A stretch of 64,000 bases of DNA from Diadema setosum (Eukaryota > Echinodermata > Echinoidea > Diadematoida > Diadematidae). Every line of letters starts with the position of its first letter. Positions within the stretch are counted from its first letter, which is position 1. Shown piece after piece: positions 43,901 to 49,616 of the stretch. The stretch spans positions 12,386,764 through 12,450,763 of the forward strand of contig NC_092692.1 of NCBI RefSeq assembly GCF_964275005.1, given 5' to 3'. A program made the translations under genes and the position numbers. The notes beneath the pieces are model-generated. The model worked only from the letters and a program-made list of their open reading frames with translations, was not told where the DNA came from and searched no databases.

Positions 43901-45795
43901 AGACAGAGGTAAGGTTTCCATTTGATTGTTAATCACTGTTTAAGCTTATTAGGAGCTCTTGAAGTGCAGACAAATATTAGGGTCTGCGCTACACAAATGG
44001 ATATATTATCATTATCATCATTGTTATTTGGTGAGAGGGTAGCTCCATCAATGGCCAAAATGAGAAGACATATTTCCCTTCAAACTTACCTCATACTTGA
44101 CCTTTCCAACAAGCAGTGCTATGGATTCTTCTGTCAGCTGCTTCACAAGAAGAAGTACGCCCAACTGTGAATACACTTCATCGCTGGGAGCAGGAAGGCT
44201 GGAGTCCCCCAATGTTCTTGGATACACCAGGAAGGTGGACTCTCCTATCACAGCATTCTTAGACATGTCATGGGCCTTCACAATGAGAGTAACTTCCTTT
44301 CCCTTTTCCTCCTGGCATAAACCTGCAAATAAAATTATTGCAATGACGATGACGACGATGACAGTGATGATGACAATAATGATACTGATAATGATAATAG
44401 TAGTAGAAGTAAAAGTAATTAAATAGTAGTACTACTGATAATAATGATGATCATTACATGTATTTCATAAAAAGAAACTAACCTTTGTGTGTGTCATCAT
44501 ACGATGGAATAAATACAAAGAAAGGAGAATATGACAAGTCAGTAGAAATGCTATAACAAAATACACCATAATTCTAAAGGACAAGTTCACCTTCATAAAC
44601 ATGAGGATTGAGAGAATGCAGCAATATTAGTAGAACACATCAGTGAAAGTTTGAGGAAAATTGGACAATCGATGCAAAAGTTATGAATCTTTTAAAGTTT
44701 TGTGTTGGAACCGCTGGATGAGGAGACTACTACAGCTTGTGATGTCATATGCGTACAACAGTGTAAAGAAAATGTAAAGAAAATTCAACATATTTTCACT
44801 TTTTTCGCATAGTAAAAGAGCACTTGACTTGCCTCTTTACAAAGGCAGGGGGAATAATATTACCCATAACATATGTCGGTAACGAGTCAAGGGAATGTGT
44901 ACTTTTTTCAAAAGATATGAAATTTTATGAAATTCTCTTTATATTTTCGTTATATTGTTGTACGCATGTGACATCATACACTGTAGTAGTCTTTTCATCC
45001 AGCAGTTACTGCACAAAGACTTCAAAAATTCATAACTTTTGAACGGATTGTCCGATTTTTCTCAAACTCTCAATGATGTGTTCTACTAATATTGCTACAT
45101 TCTCTCAATCCTTATGTTTATGAAGGTGAAATTGTCCTTTGTCATCTGGAACTAAGCTTTAAACATAATGATGAATGTACTTATGTATCTTATGTAACAA
45201 TCAATTAACAGAGGCATCTATTTACATATTATATGCAGATAAGCAGATTTTGTTCATAATCATTGATTTTTATGCAATACCCTCTGTGCACACACACCAG
45301 GGCCCCATTTTATCAAAAGATAAAATCGATTTTAAATTTCCTTACCACACATGCACAGGCTGCCATAGACTTACAGTTGAAATCAACTATATTATAATCA
45401 ATTTCAACTCTTCATGAAACAGGGCCCAGATTTTTTTTTTTTTTTTTTTAACATCAAATTCAATTGTACGCGTTAGTTTCTTTCAAGTTGCAGCATACAA
45501 ATCCTAATTACATTGCTTCACACATACCTTTAGGAAGATAAAATGTAACATTGGTATCTCTGAAATGGTAGATTTCTTCTAGTCTCGTTGGAGATACACT
45601 GACAATTTCTGTGGTGAATGTGTCGTTCTTCACTTCCATCTCCGAGTCTCCTGATTTGATGATGACTTCATTCAACAAACTTCTATTCGACGAACTTGAG
45701 ATACTCAGTGTGAGGTATATTTTCCCAGGGACACTGAAAGAAGCACGTCCCAGCTTTACTGAGAAGACACACGGGCTGTCTGCTACTGGCTTCAT
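10863..45795 (-). CDS. CCDC33: CCDC33 orthologue, C2 and coiled-coil protein (20 coding exons)
   Basis: Coding exons, 5' to 3': 45528-45795, 44090-44322, 43416-43628, 42625-42770, 40280-40440, 39690-39799, 35398-35591, 34690-34810, 33937-34072, 28163-28296, 26216-26287, 25354-25563, 18641-18804, 17026-17294, 16013-16101, 15023-15212, 12879-12964, 12228-12314, 11521-11643, 10863-10955. All have GT/AG sites in matching phase, and the sum is 3,099 nt (1,032 aa plus stop; human protein about 958 aa). By recall, segments match human CCDC33 in order: FYLPKG near residue 90, HPYH-like HQYH near 370, VAKIVPDYQNY near 440, PHHPLGF near 540, SYRQAMKRM near 750, QNELIKHNDREK near 840, ENAKLKAEI near 915, EWGKEKA near 967. 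C2-like regions are at about 1-165, 250-377 and 390-595; the coiled coil is at about 735-965. In mammals the gene is testis-enriched; molecular role unsettled. One phase 1/1 exon between 12965 and 15022 could be missed. Confidence 0.93.
11521..11643 (-). CDS. CCDC33: CCDC33 coding exon 19
   Basis: Residues 962-1002. KAKEWGKEKANISLRT matches human SARRWGREKQDLATRL. Phase 0/0. Donor CAG|GTGGGC. Confidence 0.87.
12228..12314 (-). CDS. CCDC33: CCDC33 coding exon 18, coiled coil
   Basis: Residues 933-961. LEKAEGRVSSLEQE matches human LEHAQSRIQSLESQ. Phase 0/0. Donor GAG|GTAAAA. Confidence 0.88.
12495..12632. repeat. Hairpin plus third arm (TCACAAGTAAGTCCAG)
   Basis: TCACAAGTAAGTCCAGTTGA and its complement form a 67-bp palindrome at 12495-12561. 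A third, forward copy of the arm follows at about 12606-12632. CCDC33 intron 17. Confidence 0.75.
12879..12964 (-). CDS. CCDC33: CCDC33 coding exon 17, coiled coil
   Basis: Residues to 932. VENAKLKAEIEHL matches human AENAKLRTELDKN. Acceptor ATTCCAG, donor AAG|GTGGGT. Confidence 0.9.
13240..14045. repeat. Complex tandem repeat in CCDC33 intron 16
   Basis: TGCATTATTCAACTTAT and GATTTCATGAATTATTTC-like blocks recur at about 13.48, 13.60, 13.70 and 13.95 kb. A longer unit (ACCATTCTGAA through AACAAAATCAGAT) is present twice, at about 13.37 and 13.83 kb. Confidence 0.7.
14229..14448. mobile_element. TA-flanked 220-bp MITE, copy 1
   Basis: Ends CTGTATACACCG and CGTATAGAG, flanked by TA on both sides. 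Same size and end pattern as copies at 25.9, 39.2 and 55.3 kb; worn. Tc1/mariner type suggested by TA targets. Confidence 0.55.
15023..15212 (-). CDS. CCDC33: CCDC33 coding exon 16, coiled coil
   Basis: Residues 841 to about 903. NDREKQYLEQQ and REQEKALEKMERALKS match human NDREKELLLL and RHQEKVIEKMERVLED. Donor GAAG|GTCAGA is less usual but gives the phase the next exon needs. Confidence 0.9.
15485..15728. mobile_element. 244-bp MITE related to the 3.8-kb element
   Basis: Ends GAAGAGTTTTATTGCAAAA and TTTTGCGATAAAACTCTTT. Length matches the 3803-4047 element within a base. CCDC33 intron 15. Confidence 0.65.
15899..15985 (-). mobile_element. 3' fragment of the tRNA-derived SINE
   Basis: AATAAGGTCTTATTTACCCA followed by GGTAGCCTCTTCAGTGTT and ACCAGAGGGCCCTGCTATTA, as in the fuller copy at 43.14-43.38 kb. 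Confidence 0.7.
16013..16101 (-). CDS. CCDC33: CCDC33 coding exon 15, coiled coil
   Basis: Residues 811-840. KLLHAQNELIK matches human RVQHLQNELIR. Acceptor TTTTTCAG, donor AAG|GTAACT. Confidence 0.9.
16590..16965. mobile_element. Half copy of the long inverted-repeat element seen at 44.6 kb
   Basis: Shares CAACATATTTTCACTTTT, TGACATCACA(A)ACTGTAGTAG, GATGTGTTCTACT and GGTGAACTTGTCCTC with the right half of the 44578-45138 element. CCDC33 intron 14. Confidence 0.7.
17026..17294 (-). CDS. CCDC33: CCDC33 coding exon 14, coiled coil
   Basis: Residues to about 810 and the start of the coiled coil. DSYRQAMKRMGEEVVQL and LEADNSLLRQQ match human NNYRRAMQKMAEDILSL and LEGENRILRSR. The exon is markedly GC-rich compared with its surroundings. 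Donor TATG|GTATGG. Confidence 0.94.
17925..18290. repeat. CCTCCGCCAAGG interspersed repeat with TTGAG tail
   Basis: ACCTCCGCCAAGGGAAGAGG, then GTTTGTTTGTTTGTTTGTCC and AAACGGATTTGGATGAAACT, a pattern common in marine invertebrate genomes (from memory). It is followed by four TTGAG repeats and TTTATTAACAACATACATG, which looks like the 3' end of a separate retroposon. Confidence 0.5.
18500..18616. repeat. GT/T/G low-complexity tract
   Basis: (GT)n at 18503-18524, then TTTTG and TTG repeats and a run of about 14 G. It lies directly beyond the donor of CCDC33 coding exon 13. Confidence 0.8.
18641..18804 (-). CDS. CCDC33: CCDC33 coding exon 13
   Basis: Residues 667 to about 721, Ser/Pro-rich with PPRDAIQNLLESDPRD. 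Acceptor TTTCACCCAG, donor CCCCC|GTAAGT, phase 2. The donor is followed by a G/GT-rich tract. Confidence 0.85.
19011..19077. repeat. 67-bp near-perfect palindrome
   Basis: AAAATGAGCTGAGCATCCC and its complement flank a centre of AAATATATTT. CCDC33 intron 12. Confidence 0.8.
19080..22400. other. CCDC33 intron 12, left part
   Basis: Apart from the candidate alternative first exon at 20961-21005, no gene, RNA or clear repeat was recognised. AT-rich, with poly-A and AG-rich tracts near 21270-21330. Confidence 0.5.
20961..21005 (-). CDS. CCDC33: Candidate alternative first exon of CCDC33 (short form)
   Basis: An ATG at 21005 opens 15 codons, MSGGAYYRPFTADLE, ending at a good donor GGAA|GTGAGT in phase 0. 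That is the phase needed to join coding exon 13 (PLDDGGL). TATA-like sequences lie just upstream on the minus strand (ATATAT near 21058, TATAAA near 21030). The product would be a 381-aa form with only the linker and coiled coil. It could instead be an internal 87-nt exon, which stays open in the same frame but reads poorly. This is inference from splice and frame logic. Confidence 0.45.
22407..22853. mobile_element. Inverted-repeat element, AATAAGCCAGTTCGGGGTT ends
   Basis: A 19-bp perfect terminal inverted repeat 447 bp apart. The interior is non-coding and AT-rich. No certain target duplication. Confidence 0.65.
24100..24285 (-). mobile_element. tRNA-like SINE remnant
   Basis: On the minus strand, GTGGCTCACTTGGTAGCATG, then CTGCCTTACAATCAGG and GCTTGAATCT, resembles a tRNA 5' half with A-box and worn B-box. 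The arms do not pair as a working tRNA, and unrelated sequence follows. Confidence 0.4.
24938..25095. repeat. Element with telomere-like TTAGGG core, copy 1
   Basis: Begins CAGGGTAATTAACCCC, then degenerate TTAGGG units (TTAGGGTTAGG and variants) and ends AGGGTCCAGGGTAATTGCCC. The copy at 41.1 kb has the same parts in reverse orientation. Confidence 0.75.
25095..25330 (-). mobile_element. Non-LTR retroposon 3' end with (ATT)n tail
   Basis: On the minus strand, AATGCGCTATATAAAAACC-like sequence runs into ATTATTATTATTATTATTATC. GCGCTTTACAGACTATTATT is typical of SINE/LINE 3' ends in marine animals (from memory). It ends 20 to 30 bases from CCDC33 coding exon 12. Confidence 0.5.
25354..25563 (-). 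CDS. CCDC33: CCDC33 coding exon 12
   Basis: Residues 597-666, exactly 70 codons. NLPTLDGF matches human ALPTLDPK; the rest is a Pro/Thr-rich linker towards the coiled coil. Donor CAG|GTAAGT. Confidence 0.88.
25894..26117. mobile_element. TA-flanked MITE, copy 2
   Basis: Ends CTGTATAAGCCAG and CAGCTTATAGAG, TA on both sides, 224 bp. Interior shares GTGAATAAATGTTGGACCAC-like and GGTAATAGTGCACTTA with the copy at 39.2 kb. Confidence 0.7.
26216..26287 (-). CDS. CCDC33: CCDC33 coding exon 11 (72 nt)
   Basis: Residues 573-596. QTPTLSLVLRLLTAK matches human EAPTVALSFQLLSSER, probably the last strand of the third C2. Acceptor TTTCACAG, donor AAG|GTAAGC, phase 0/0. The exon is too short to stand out as an open frame. 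Confidence 0.85.
26766..26830. repeat. 20-bp tandem repeat, three copies
   Basis: GCGCGATGAGGTTGAGAAAT repeated three times with small changes. Confidence 0.8.
26944..27084 (+). CDS. 46-aa ORF resembling the N-terminus of Crypton / KIAA1958-like proteins
   Basis: ATG at 26944 to TGA at 27082-27084, preceded by CAACA. It starts MAASTKRFATLDSDEFENIL and continues to ALDVFRAYLTEKE. This resembles, from memory, the short helical start of Crypton-type tyrosine recombinase proteins and their KIAA1958-like relatives, many copies of which occur in marine invertebrates. No recombinase domain follows, so it would be a truncated 5' end or a fragment. It lies in CCDC33 intron 10 on the opposite strand, next to two hairpins. 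Confidence 0.4.
   Translation: MAASTKRFATLDSDEFENILNIRKTTKSALDVFRAYLTEKEVPWTF
27251..27404. repeat. Hairpin 1, arms about 68 bp
   Basis: GCAACTGATTGACAAATTGC on the left and its complement on the right, near-perfect apart from a 7-nt insertion in the right arm and a loop of about 12 nt. Confidence 0.85.
27433..27567. repeat. Hairpin 2, arms 61 bp with one mismatch
   Basis: ATATTGGATGCACTTGAGTG on the left and its complement on the right, loop TCGTCTTCGACTT. It starts 28 bp after hairpin 1 with unrelated arm sequence. Confidence 0.88.
28163..28296 (-). CDS. CCDC33: CCDC33 coding exon 10
   Basis: Residues to 572. HHPLGFAVVLLDNRVY and VRVIHLPI match human NQPLGISVLPLKSRLY and LHVERLPI. The intron upstream (28297-33936) holds the large foldback. 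Confidence 0.93.
28565..28845 (-). mobile_element. Retroposon 3' end with (ATT)n tail
   Basis: (ATA)n at 28568-28589, then TACTTATAATGCGCCAG and TTAACGCGCTCAAGG. This is the usual build of a SINE/LINE 3' end read on the minus strand. It abuts the left end of the large foldback. Confidence 0.5.
28846..33301. mobile_element. 4.5-kb foldback element built of about 158-bp tandem units
   Basis: Both ends read TGGAGCGGCATAGC, then a shared segment (GTGCATTTT, GATAAAAGCACCAAATTTCG). From there inward run degenerate tandem units with TTAGATATTGGGCCATCG, GCGCCCTCAACGGCCATGGC and CAAAATGGCCGCCATAAATG. Units in the left half are in forward orientation, and those from about 31.4 to 33.2 kb are their reverse complement (at least eight). 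The centre, about 30.7-31.4 kb, is less ordered. The build resembles foldback (TU/FB-like) elements. No protein is encoded. CCDC33 intron 9. Confidence 0.8.
29360..30057 (+). mobile_element. LINE 3' end inserted into the foldback
   Basis: An open stretch at 29361-29555 encodes a reverse transcriptase C-terminus (LPLPKPRTNSCKRTFFYRG, LHNSLPICIRN, FKRLLLNN then stop), followed by a 500-bp 3' UTR and an ACCAA-repeat tail. ACAAAT flanks both sides and the 158-bp unit resumes directly after, so this is a 5'-truncated insertion. A CR1/L2-like clade is likely but not proven. Confidence 0.75.
33302..33530 (-). mobile_element. LINE reverse transcriptase C-terminal remnant
   Basis: Minus-strand peptide with LHWLPVESRIVFKLLLF, YCIHGSAPEY, LLTFYNPSRCLRSSD and GDRSFARAGPYL. 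This is the standard C-terminal block of CR1/L2-type reverse transcriptases. It is cut off exactly at the right end of the foldback, which seems to have inserted into it. Confidence 0.75.
33533..33553. repeat. (GATA)n microsatellite
   Basis: Five GATA units. Confidence 0.8.
33937..34072 (-). CDS. CCDC33: CCDC33 coding exon 9
   Basis: Residues to about 527. SWNHSFVFSDTRE and VVIELYDTNS match human LWNQSFLFQGRDG and LVLEYYSSTS, a C2 core. Donor TCTG|GTGAGT. Confidence 0.92.
34690..34810 (-). CDS. CCDC33: CCDC33 coding exon 8
   Basis: Residues to 482, loosely conserved stretch between C2-like blocks. Acceptor TTTCTCAG, donor CAG|GTGAGA. Phases 2 in and 0 out fit both neighbours. Confidence 0.87.
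35398..35591 (-). CDS. CCDC33: CCDC33 coding exon 7
   Basis: Residues 378 to about 441. LFASVYRK and MAVAKIVPDYQNY match human LYATVVRK and VVIARVVPNYKEF. The acceptor is a weak GAAG. A CAG six bases further in would shorten the protein by two residues. Confidence 0.9.
35707..36095. mobile_element. TTAA-flanked inverted-repeat element, copy 3
   Basis: 389 bp between TTAA sites (35703-35706, 36096-36099). Ends AGGGACTGTACAGTACTGG and, inverted, AGGGTGTGTACAGTTCTGG. Nearly the whole element folds back on itself. CCDC33 intron 6. Confidence 0.78.
36380..37860. repeat. CA/GT-rich and ACATAC-type low-complexity DNA
   Basis: Interrupted (CA)n near 36450 and 37045-37110, GT-rich DNA at 37480-37745, and a short tandem ACTGGACATACTGTACATTT near 37256-37310. 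Long Thr/His-rich open frames here follow from the repeats. CCDC33 intron 6. Confidence 0.75.
37929..38689. mobile_element. 761-bp DNA element, GTGACCCGCTACAACAAAA ends
   Basis: Terminal inverted repeats of about 33 bp: GTGACCCGCTACAACAAAA then CCTAAAGTCG on the left, and the same inverted at the right. The interior is more GC-rich than its surroundings and has no transposase-like open frame, so it is non-autonomous. Superfamily not certain. Confidence 0.8.
38895..39058. mobile_element. 164-bp MITE, CTGGGGGGTGTTTCATCAAC ends
   Basis: Near-perfect inverted arms of about 37 bp (including TGTCGGCGCTGACAA) around a core of about 90 bp. Confidence 0.8.
39196..39415. mobile_element. TA-flanked MITE, copy 3 (best preserved)
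   Basis: 220 bp. Ends CTGTATAAGCTGT and ACAGCTTATACAG with TA on both sides. Confidence 0.8.
39690..39799 (-). CDS. CCDC33: CCDC33 coding exon 6, end of second C2
   Basis: Residues to 377. LQLKIVDKPS and FHQYHIDLVQ correspond to human LKVVDNRK and FHPYHFELVK. Donor CAG|GTAGGC. Confidence 0.93.
40001..40077. repeat. 77-bp palindrome
   Basis: TCGTCGGCCTCATGCC and its complement, around AGACTTTGTACACTGTT. CCDC33 intron 5. Confidence 0.8.
40280..40440 (-). CDS. CCDC33: CCDC33 coding exon 5
   Basis: Residues to about 340, middle of the second C2. Includes SPLWEDVIY, like human APIWGDTVN. Acceptor CTGACAG, donor GCTG|GTAGGT, phase 1. Confidence 0.92.
41104..41295. repeat. Element with telomere-like CCCTAA core, copy 2
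   Basis: GGTCCAGGGCAAGTACCC, then CCCTAACCCTAAA-type units, ending GGGTAATTGCCCTCAGGGG. Reverse orientation of the 24.9-kb copy. Confidence 0.75.
41962..42490. mobile_element. Nested palindromes and a TIR element
   Basis: A hairpin at 41962-42102 (GGGAGGTTATAAGTCCC with its complement GGGACTTATAGCCTCCC). Next to it is a second pair, ATATGGGTTAGTCAAATACC at 42126 and its complement at about 42463-42490, enclosing 320 bp. Confidence 0.65.
42625..42770 (-). CDS. CCDC33: CCDC33 coding exon 4, start of second C2
   Basis: Residues 239-287. EVIVHAASGLAPLPN and RPYVL are the first C2 strands, aligning with human VVTVHGATNLPACKD and WPYVV. Donor GG|GTGAGT, phase 2. Confidence 0.92.
43137..43384 (-). 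mobile_element. tRNA-derived SINE, near complete
   Basis: Minus strand. A tRNA-like head GGGGCGTTGTGGCATAGTGG with A-box TGGCATAGTGG and B-box-like TGCGAATCC. Then a central part with GACCCAGGTGTATAAATGG, then the tail GGTAAATAAGACCTTATTATT. A 3' fragment of the same family is at 15.9 kb. Confidence 0.8.
43416..43628 (-). CDS. CCDC33: CCDC33 coding exon 3, Pro/Glu-rich linker
   Basis: Residues 168-238, an exact 71-codon exon in phase 0/0. It is a low-complexity linker: Pro-Ser rich, then alternating Glu-Pro, ending in a run of prolines. It separates the first and second C2-like regions and is probably disordered. The donor GTG|GTAAGT lies about 30 bp from the 5' end of a SINE. Confidence 0.88.
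44090..44322 (-). CDS. CCDC33: CCDC33 coding exon 2
   Basis: Residues 90-167, second half of the N-terminal C2-like region. Includes GESTFLVYPR, matching human GEAIFPIYPR. Acceptor TTTGCAG, donor GAG|GTAAGT. Confidence 0.92.
44335..44450. repeat. GAT/GAC-rich microsatellite
   Basis: Imperfect GATGAC and GATAAT repeats beside CCDC33 coding exon 2. Confidence 0.7.
44578..45138. mobile_element. 561-bp long inverted-repeat element
   Basis: Arms of about 190 bp: AGGACAAGTTCACCTTCATA on the left and its near-complement on the right, sharing GAACACATCA(G)TGA and GACTACTACAG. Core about 180 bp, no open frame of note. CCDC33 intron 1. Confidence 0.8.
45298..45428. mobile_element. 131-bp MITE, CAGGGCCC ends
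   Basis: Starts CAGGGCCCCATTTTATCAA and ends TCATGAAACAGGGCCC; ends pair imperfectly. Confidence 0.55.
45528..45795 (-). CDS. CCDC33: CCDC33 coding exon 1 (start codon)
   Basis: Encodes residues 1-89 and the first base of codon 90. The ATG at 45795 follows an in-frame TGA eight codons upstream, which supports this start. The exon probably extends to 45874 as 5' UTR, behind a strong pyrimidine tract ending CCCCAG. The donor is CTAAAG|GTATGT. The end of the exon reads NVTFYLPKG, like human SKFIFTLPKG. Confidence 0.9.
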
Positions 45796-46266
45796 TTTAA
45801 ATGGTGAGGTATCTTCAAAGATTCATGAGGACAGCTGACCTGCATGTAACAATTCTTCATATAGGCATCTGGATCTGGGGAAGAAGAGTAGAACAAGTAC
45901 AAGACTCAAGAGCTTGTTTGTATTAGAAAATTTACAAAGCATGACCAACACCATAATCCATAAACTTTGCTGCATTGTCTGTAGAGGTTGAGTCCCTATG
46001 CTGGCTACAATACCTACTTCAACTAGGCCTACAAAGAAAGCTGTCCAAATATACGCACACACTGATCAAGTGATTGATTCTACAGTACAGATCTAATACA
46101 TCCTCATAACATTAGGCCTTTGACCTTTCCACCATATTCATCACATTATAATTTTAGAGGCCACTGCAGCTGCATGTGAATATCTTTTCCCAGCTTGGGG
46201 CGAGGTGACGAGAGGGAGGCAAATTCTTTGATTCCCCTGAGCCTGCACACTTCATCAATGCAATCT

Positions 46267-47030
46267 CAGTTCGGGAAACCCACTCACAAGGGGGGCCCCT
46301 CCTTATAAGTAACCCGTCCCCCTTATAAGTAACCCCGTCCCCCTTATAAGTAACCCCCGGGGCACCCCTTGTAAGGAGTCTCCACGCTTTTTTGCAATGC
46401 AACGCGAAAATGAAAGGACTGCGGCAATTTGCTTGATTATGTCCATAAAGCTTCACAAGTTTCCTAGTTACTCACAAAATTTGAGCAAAATCGGTTCGAG
46501 GCATCAGATCTAAAATCATGGATTTAAATGCGATGTCAAACGACCCATGCGAATGCTGAAATGCGAGCGATTACTGAGTACGGAGACTTTTGTTCATTCA
46601 GGTGGTCACCTGAATGAACGAAAGTCTCCGTACCGGTACTCAGTCGCCACGTCTGCACTCAAGCATTGCCGCGCCGCCGCGCCTGGCGACACTCACGCCA
46701 GTAATCGCACGCATTTCAGCATTCGCATGGGTCGTTTGACATCGCATTTAAATCCATGATTTTAGATATGATGCCTCAAACCGATTTTGCTCAAATTTCG
46801 TGAGTAACTAGGAAACTTGTGAAGCTTTATGGACATAATCAAGCGAATTGCCGCAGTCCTTTCATTTTCGCGTTGCATTGCAAAAAAGCGTGGAGACTCC
46901 TTACAAGGGGTGCCCCGGGGGTTACTTATAAGGGGGACGGGGTTACTTATATTAGGGGGACGGGTTACTTATAAGGGGGACGAGTTACTTATAAGGAGGG
47001 GCCCCCCTTGTGAGTGGGTTTCCCGAACTG
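46267..47030. mobile_element. 764-bp palindromic foldback with ATCT target duplication
   Basis: Left end CAGTTCGGGAAACCCACTC, right end its complement. ATCT lies directly outside both ends (46263-46266, 47031-47034). Outer arms hold three to four copies of a 20-bp unit around TTACTTATAAGGGGGAC. The arms stay complementary over about 300 bp, and a second palindrome sits at 46577-46641. No gene inside. CCDC33 5' UTR intron. Confidence 0.85.
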
Positions 47031-47425
47031 ATCTGAACCAATGTAGTTTTCTGTAGAACATTCTTTGTGATATGCAGAATTTCAAATATCTGTTACTACT
47101 GATACTATATCTAGCATTTTACTATTAGTATTACTGTATTCTAGTAATCAATGTAGTGACAAGTGTTAATCGCAGTGTTTTATATGTCAATTAATCAATT
47201 TTGTGGCAATCATTGGTGTAATCCTGTATCTTTGATTAGGTGGTTCTAATGCGCTTGGCGCCACCACCGCCCTATTGATGATGTGATCATTGTGAAGTTG
47301 ATGAAATAGACTATTAAACAATAACATAATTGATTGATAACAATGTATGGTTGCGGGGTTTATCTTTTCGTAATGTTAAACATAACTTCGTCACAATCTA
47401 GATCTATATACTTAAACTAAGCTAC

Positions 47426-47470
47426 CTCCATTTCCTCTGAGGCATCGAAAGAAGACGATCCTGGGCAATC
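47426..47470 (-). other. CCDC33: Probable 5' UTR exon of CCDC33
   Basis: A 45-nt segment with a good acceptor (TGTGTTTCAG) and donor (GGAG|GTAGCT). Joined to 45874 it gives no long open frame, so it would be untranslated. A further possible 5' exon ends at 47765 with donor AACG|GTAGGT and would start near a GC-rich stretch at about 47.86 kb. Inferred from splice signals only. Confidence 0.4.
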
Positions 47471-47849
47471 CTGAAACACAAAATTGCCCCCGAAAGGCAC
47501 TAAGACCAAAGAGCAAAAAGTCTAGAAAGAGTGAGTGTAAACTTTAATTTAAATTTACGTTGAATAAAACACATCACATGTTTTAGTACCTGGGACTAAG
47601 TAATGAACGATTTCTATCTCTCTCGTATTCGAACGACTCTCGAAACTAGCAAGATACTAGTTTTTCACTTACCGAATTAAGCGACAACAATATCTCAGTA
47701 CAATACCACATGAAGCTAAATGGGTTGCTAATTCATATTTCAGAATAGATATATGTGAACCTACCGTTTTCTGTGTACCTTCAAATTCGCACAAGATTTA
47801 CAGTCAAGAGCAGACGTAAAAATATCTGTCGTGTCGCCATAGCACCATC

Positions 47850-47930
47850 CAGCTAGCTCAACGCGGTGAGGGAATTAATGCGGGCGCGGGCGGCGGGGTG
47901 CACGCTCAGCACGCACGGCCACCCACTTCC
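47850..47930. promoter_or_regulatory. CpG-rich segment, likely CCDC33 promoter area
   Basis: A short island with many CG dinucleotides (including GCGGGCGCGGGCGGCGGGG) in otherwise AT-rich DNA, just upstream of the probable first non-coding exon of CCDC33. Promoter role is inferred from position and composition. Confidence 0.35.
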
Positions 47931-48134
47931 ATCATTCATCATCTCTCTTCCCTTTTAGCTCCCATCTCCATCATCTCCAGTAAAAATAGCTCCTTTCCCC
48001 ATTTCTCTCAACTTACAATAATAGACAGATCTAGTATCTTATTCCGCACGGTGGGATAATGGAGAAGGCGGGAACACAACAACGACGACCACGACGACGA
48101 TGAGGTCTTCGACGACTACAACATGTATATAGTT

Positions 48135-48240
48135 ATAATAATGATGATAATAATAATAATAATAATAATAATTGCATTTATATGGCGCTTCATACTGACG
48201 TTTCTAAGCGCACTTTGCTACTCATACAAATAGATTAGAA
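48135..48240 (-). mobile_element. Retroposon 3' end with (ATT)n tail
   Basis: (ATA)n at about 48146-48172 next to TTGCATTTATATGGCGCTTC, read on the minus strand as a SINE/LINE 3' end. Confidence 0.45.
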
Positions 48241-48458
48241 AACACAATAACATTAACAAAATCAGCGTTAACAGTAACAAAAGAAGAAGAAAGAAAAGAA
48301 AAGAAAAGAAAAATACATGTGATACAATGGTACAATAATTGATAACTGTGTGCGCCTCCAGGAGAAAAAAAAATTTACAACATAAATTTACAAATTTACA
48401 AATTTATGATGATGTTGATGATGATGATGTTGATGATTATGATGATGACAACACTAAT

Positions 48459-48624
48459 CAGGGGCGGATCCAGGAATTCCGCAAAGGGGAGGCGCCTTTA
48501 CAAAATTAAAGGGGGCAAGAGCCCCCCCCCCCCATTTTTTTTTCATTTTGTTAAAAAACAAAAACAAACAAAAACAAGAGGGCCGCACGCCTGCATGGTG
48601 CGCCCCCCCCCCGATCCGCCACTG
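48459..48624. mobile_element. 166-bp MITE with 5-bp target duplication CTAAT
   Basis: Starts CAGGGGCGGATCCAGGAAT and ends GGATCCGCCACTG-like, with CTAAT on both sides (48454-48458, 48625-48629). Same family as 8633-8797. Confidence 0.8.
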
Positions 48625-48782
48625 CTAATTATGATTACAACAGCAATAATGATGAAAATAGCCCTACATGTAATGATAACGATGATATTATGACACCGTC
48701 CTAAACATAATAAATTGATAGATGATGAAACAATCCAGGCATTTTCTCCCTAACCCCCTCCCAGAGAATACTCGACACAACC

Positions 48783-48783
48783 T

Positions 48784-48843
<60 letters not shown>

Positions 48844-48844
48844 T
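48783..48844. repeat. (CTTT)n microsatellite
   Basis: About 15 CTTT units. Confidence 0.9.
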
Positions 48845-49616
48845 TGTTGACTTACCAATCTCCACTCCTGGAGAACTGCGTTAGATTCGCAGAATTTTTC
48901 GTTAGTTTTTTTTGTCTCTTTTTTATAAAGAAATTACTAACAAGAGATTATTATGCCAATGAAGACTCCCTGTTGTTGTTGTCTGGTTGTTGTTGTTGTT
49001 GTTGTTTCTTTTTAAGTATTAGATCAAGGGCAATACCACACAAGCAACCTGACTTGAACCCGGGAAGTGAGATGACAATGCTTTCAAGAACCAATGTTGG
49101 TCAGGGGCCGCAGAGCCCCCATCGGTCCACACACTACCCCTCCCCCCATACACTAAAAACAAAACAAAAAAGCAAAAAAAAAAAAAAAAAACCCGAAAAA
49201 ACAAAACAAAACAAAAAACAAAACAAAACCAAAACCAAAACCAAAACCAAAAACAAGACGTTCTGCGGCCCATGCTATATGTAGGCCATCACCCTCTCTG
49301 CTTTTACCTAACATTCTCTTCCAGATTCATTTTCCTCAAAGTTTTCACTGAGCTTAGCCTATATTATAACTATAAGTATTTGTGTTTGACTACTTCCATC
49401 AAGAAATCGTAGTATCTCTCCTATTAACTATCTTTCCCCCCACCTTGGCTCCCTCTCTCATTATTTTCTAATGAATGAAATTGTCACTTTATAGATAAAA
49501 TACTAGTCCTGTAACACATGCTCATTACAAAAGAGAAATCTAATCAATTGAAAGAATGGGTCCTGAATTCCGGTCGCAGGCCTCGTATTCAGATACCACC
49601 AATCTTAAATTGTTCA

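Noticed and set aside
49012-49090. tRNA-like GGGTTCAAGTC on the minus strand
   Set aside because: A B-box-like match alone, without a recognisable A-box or paired stems.
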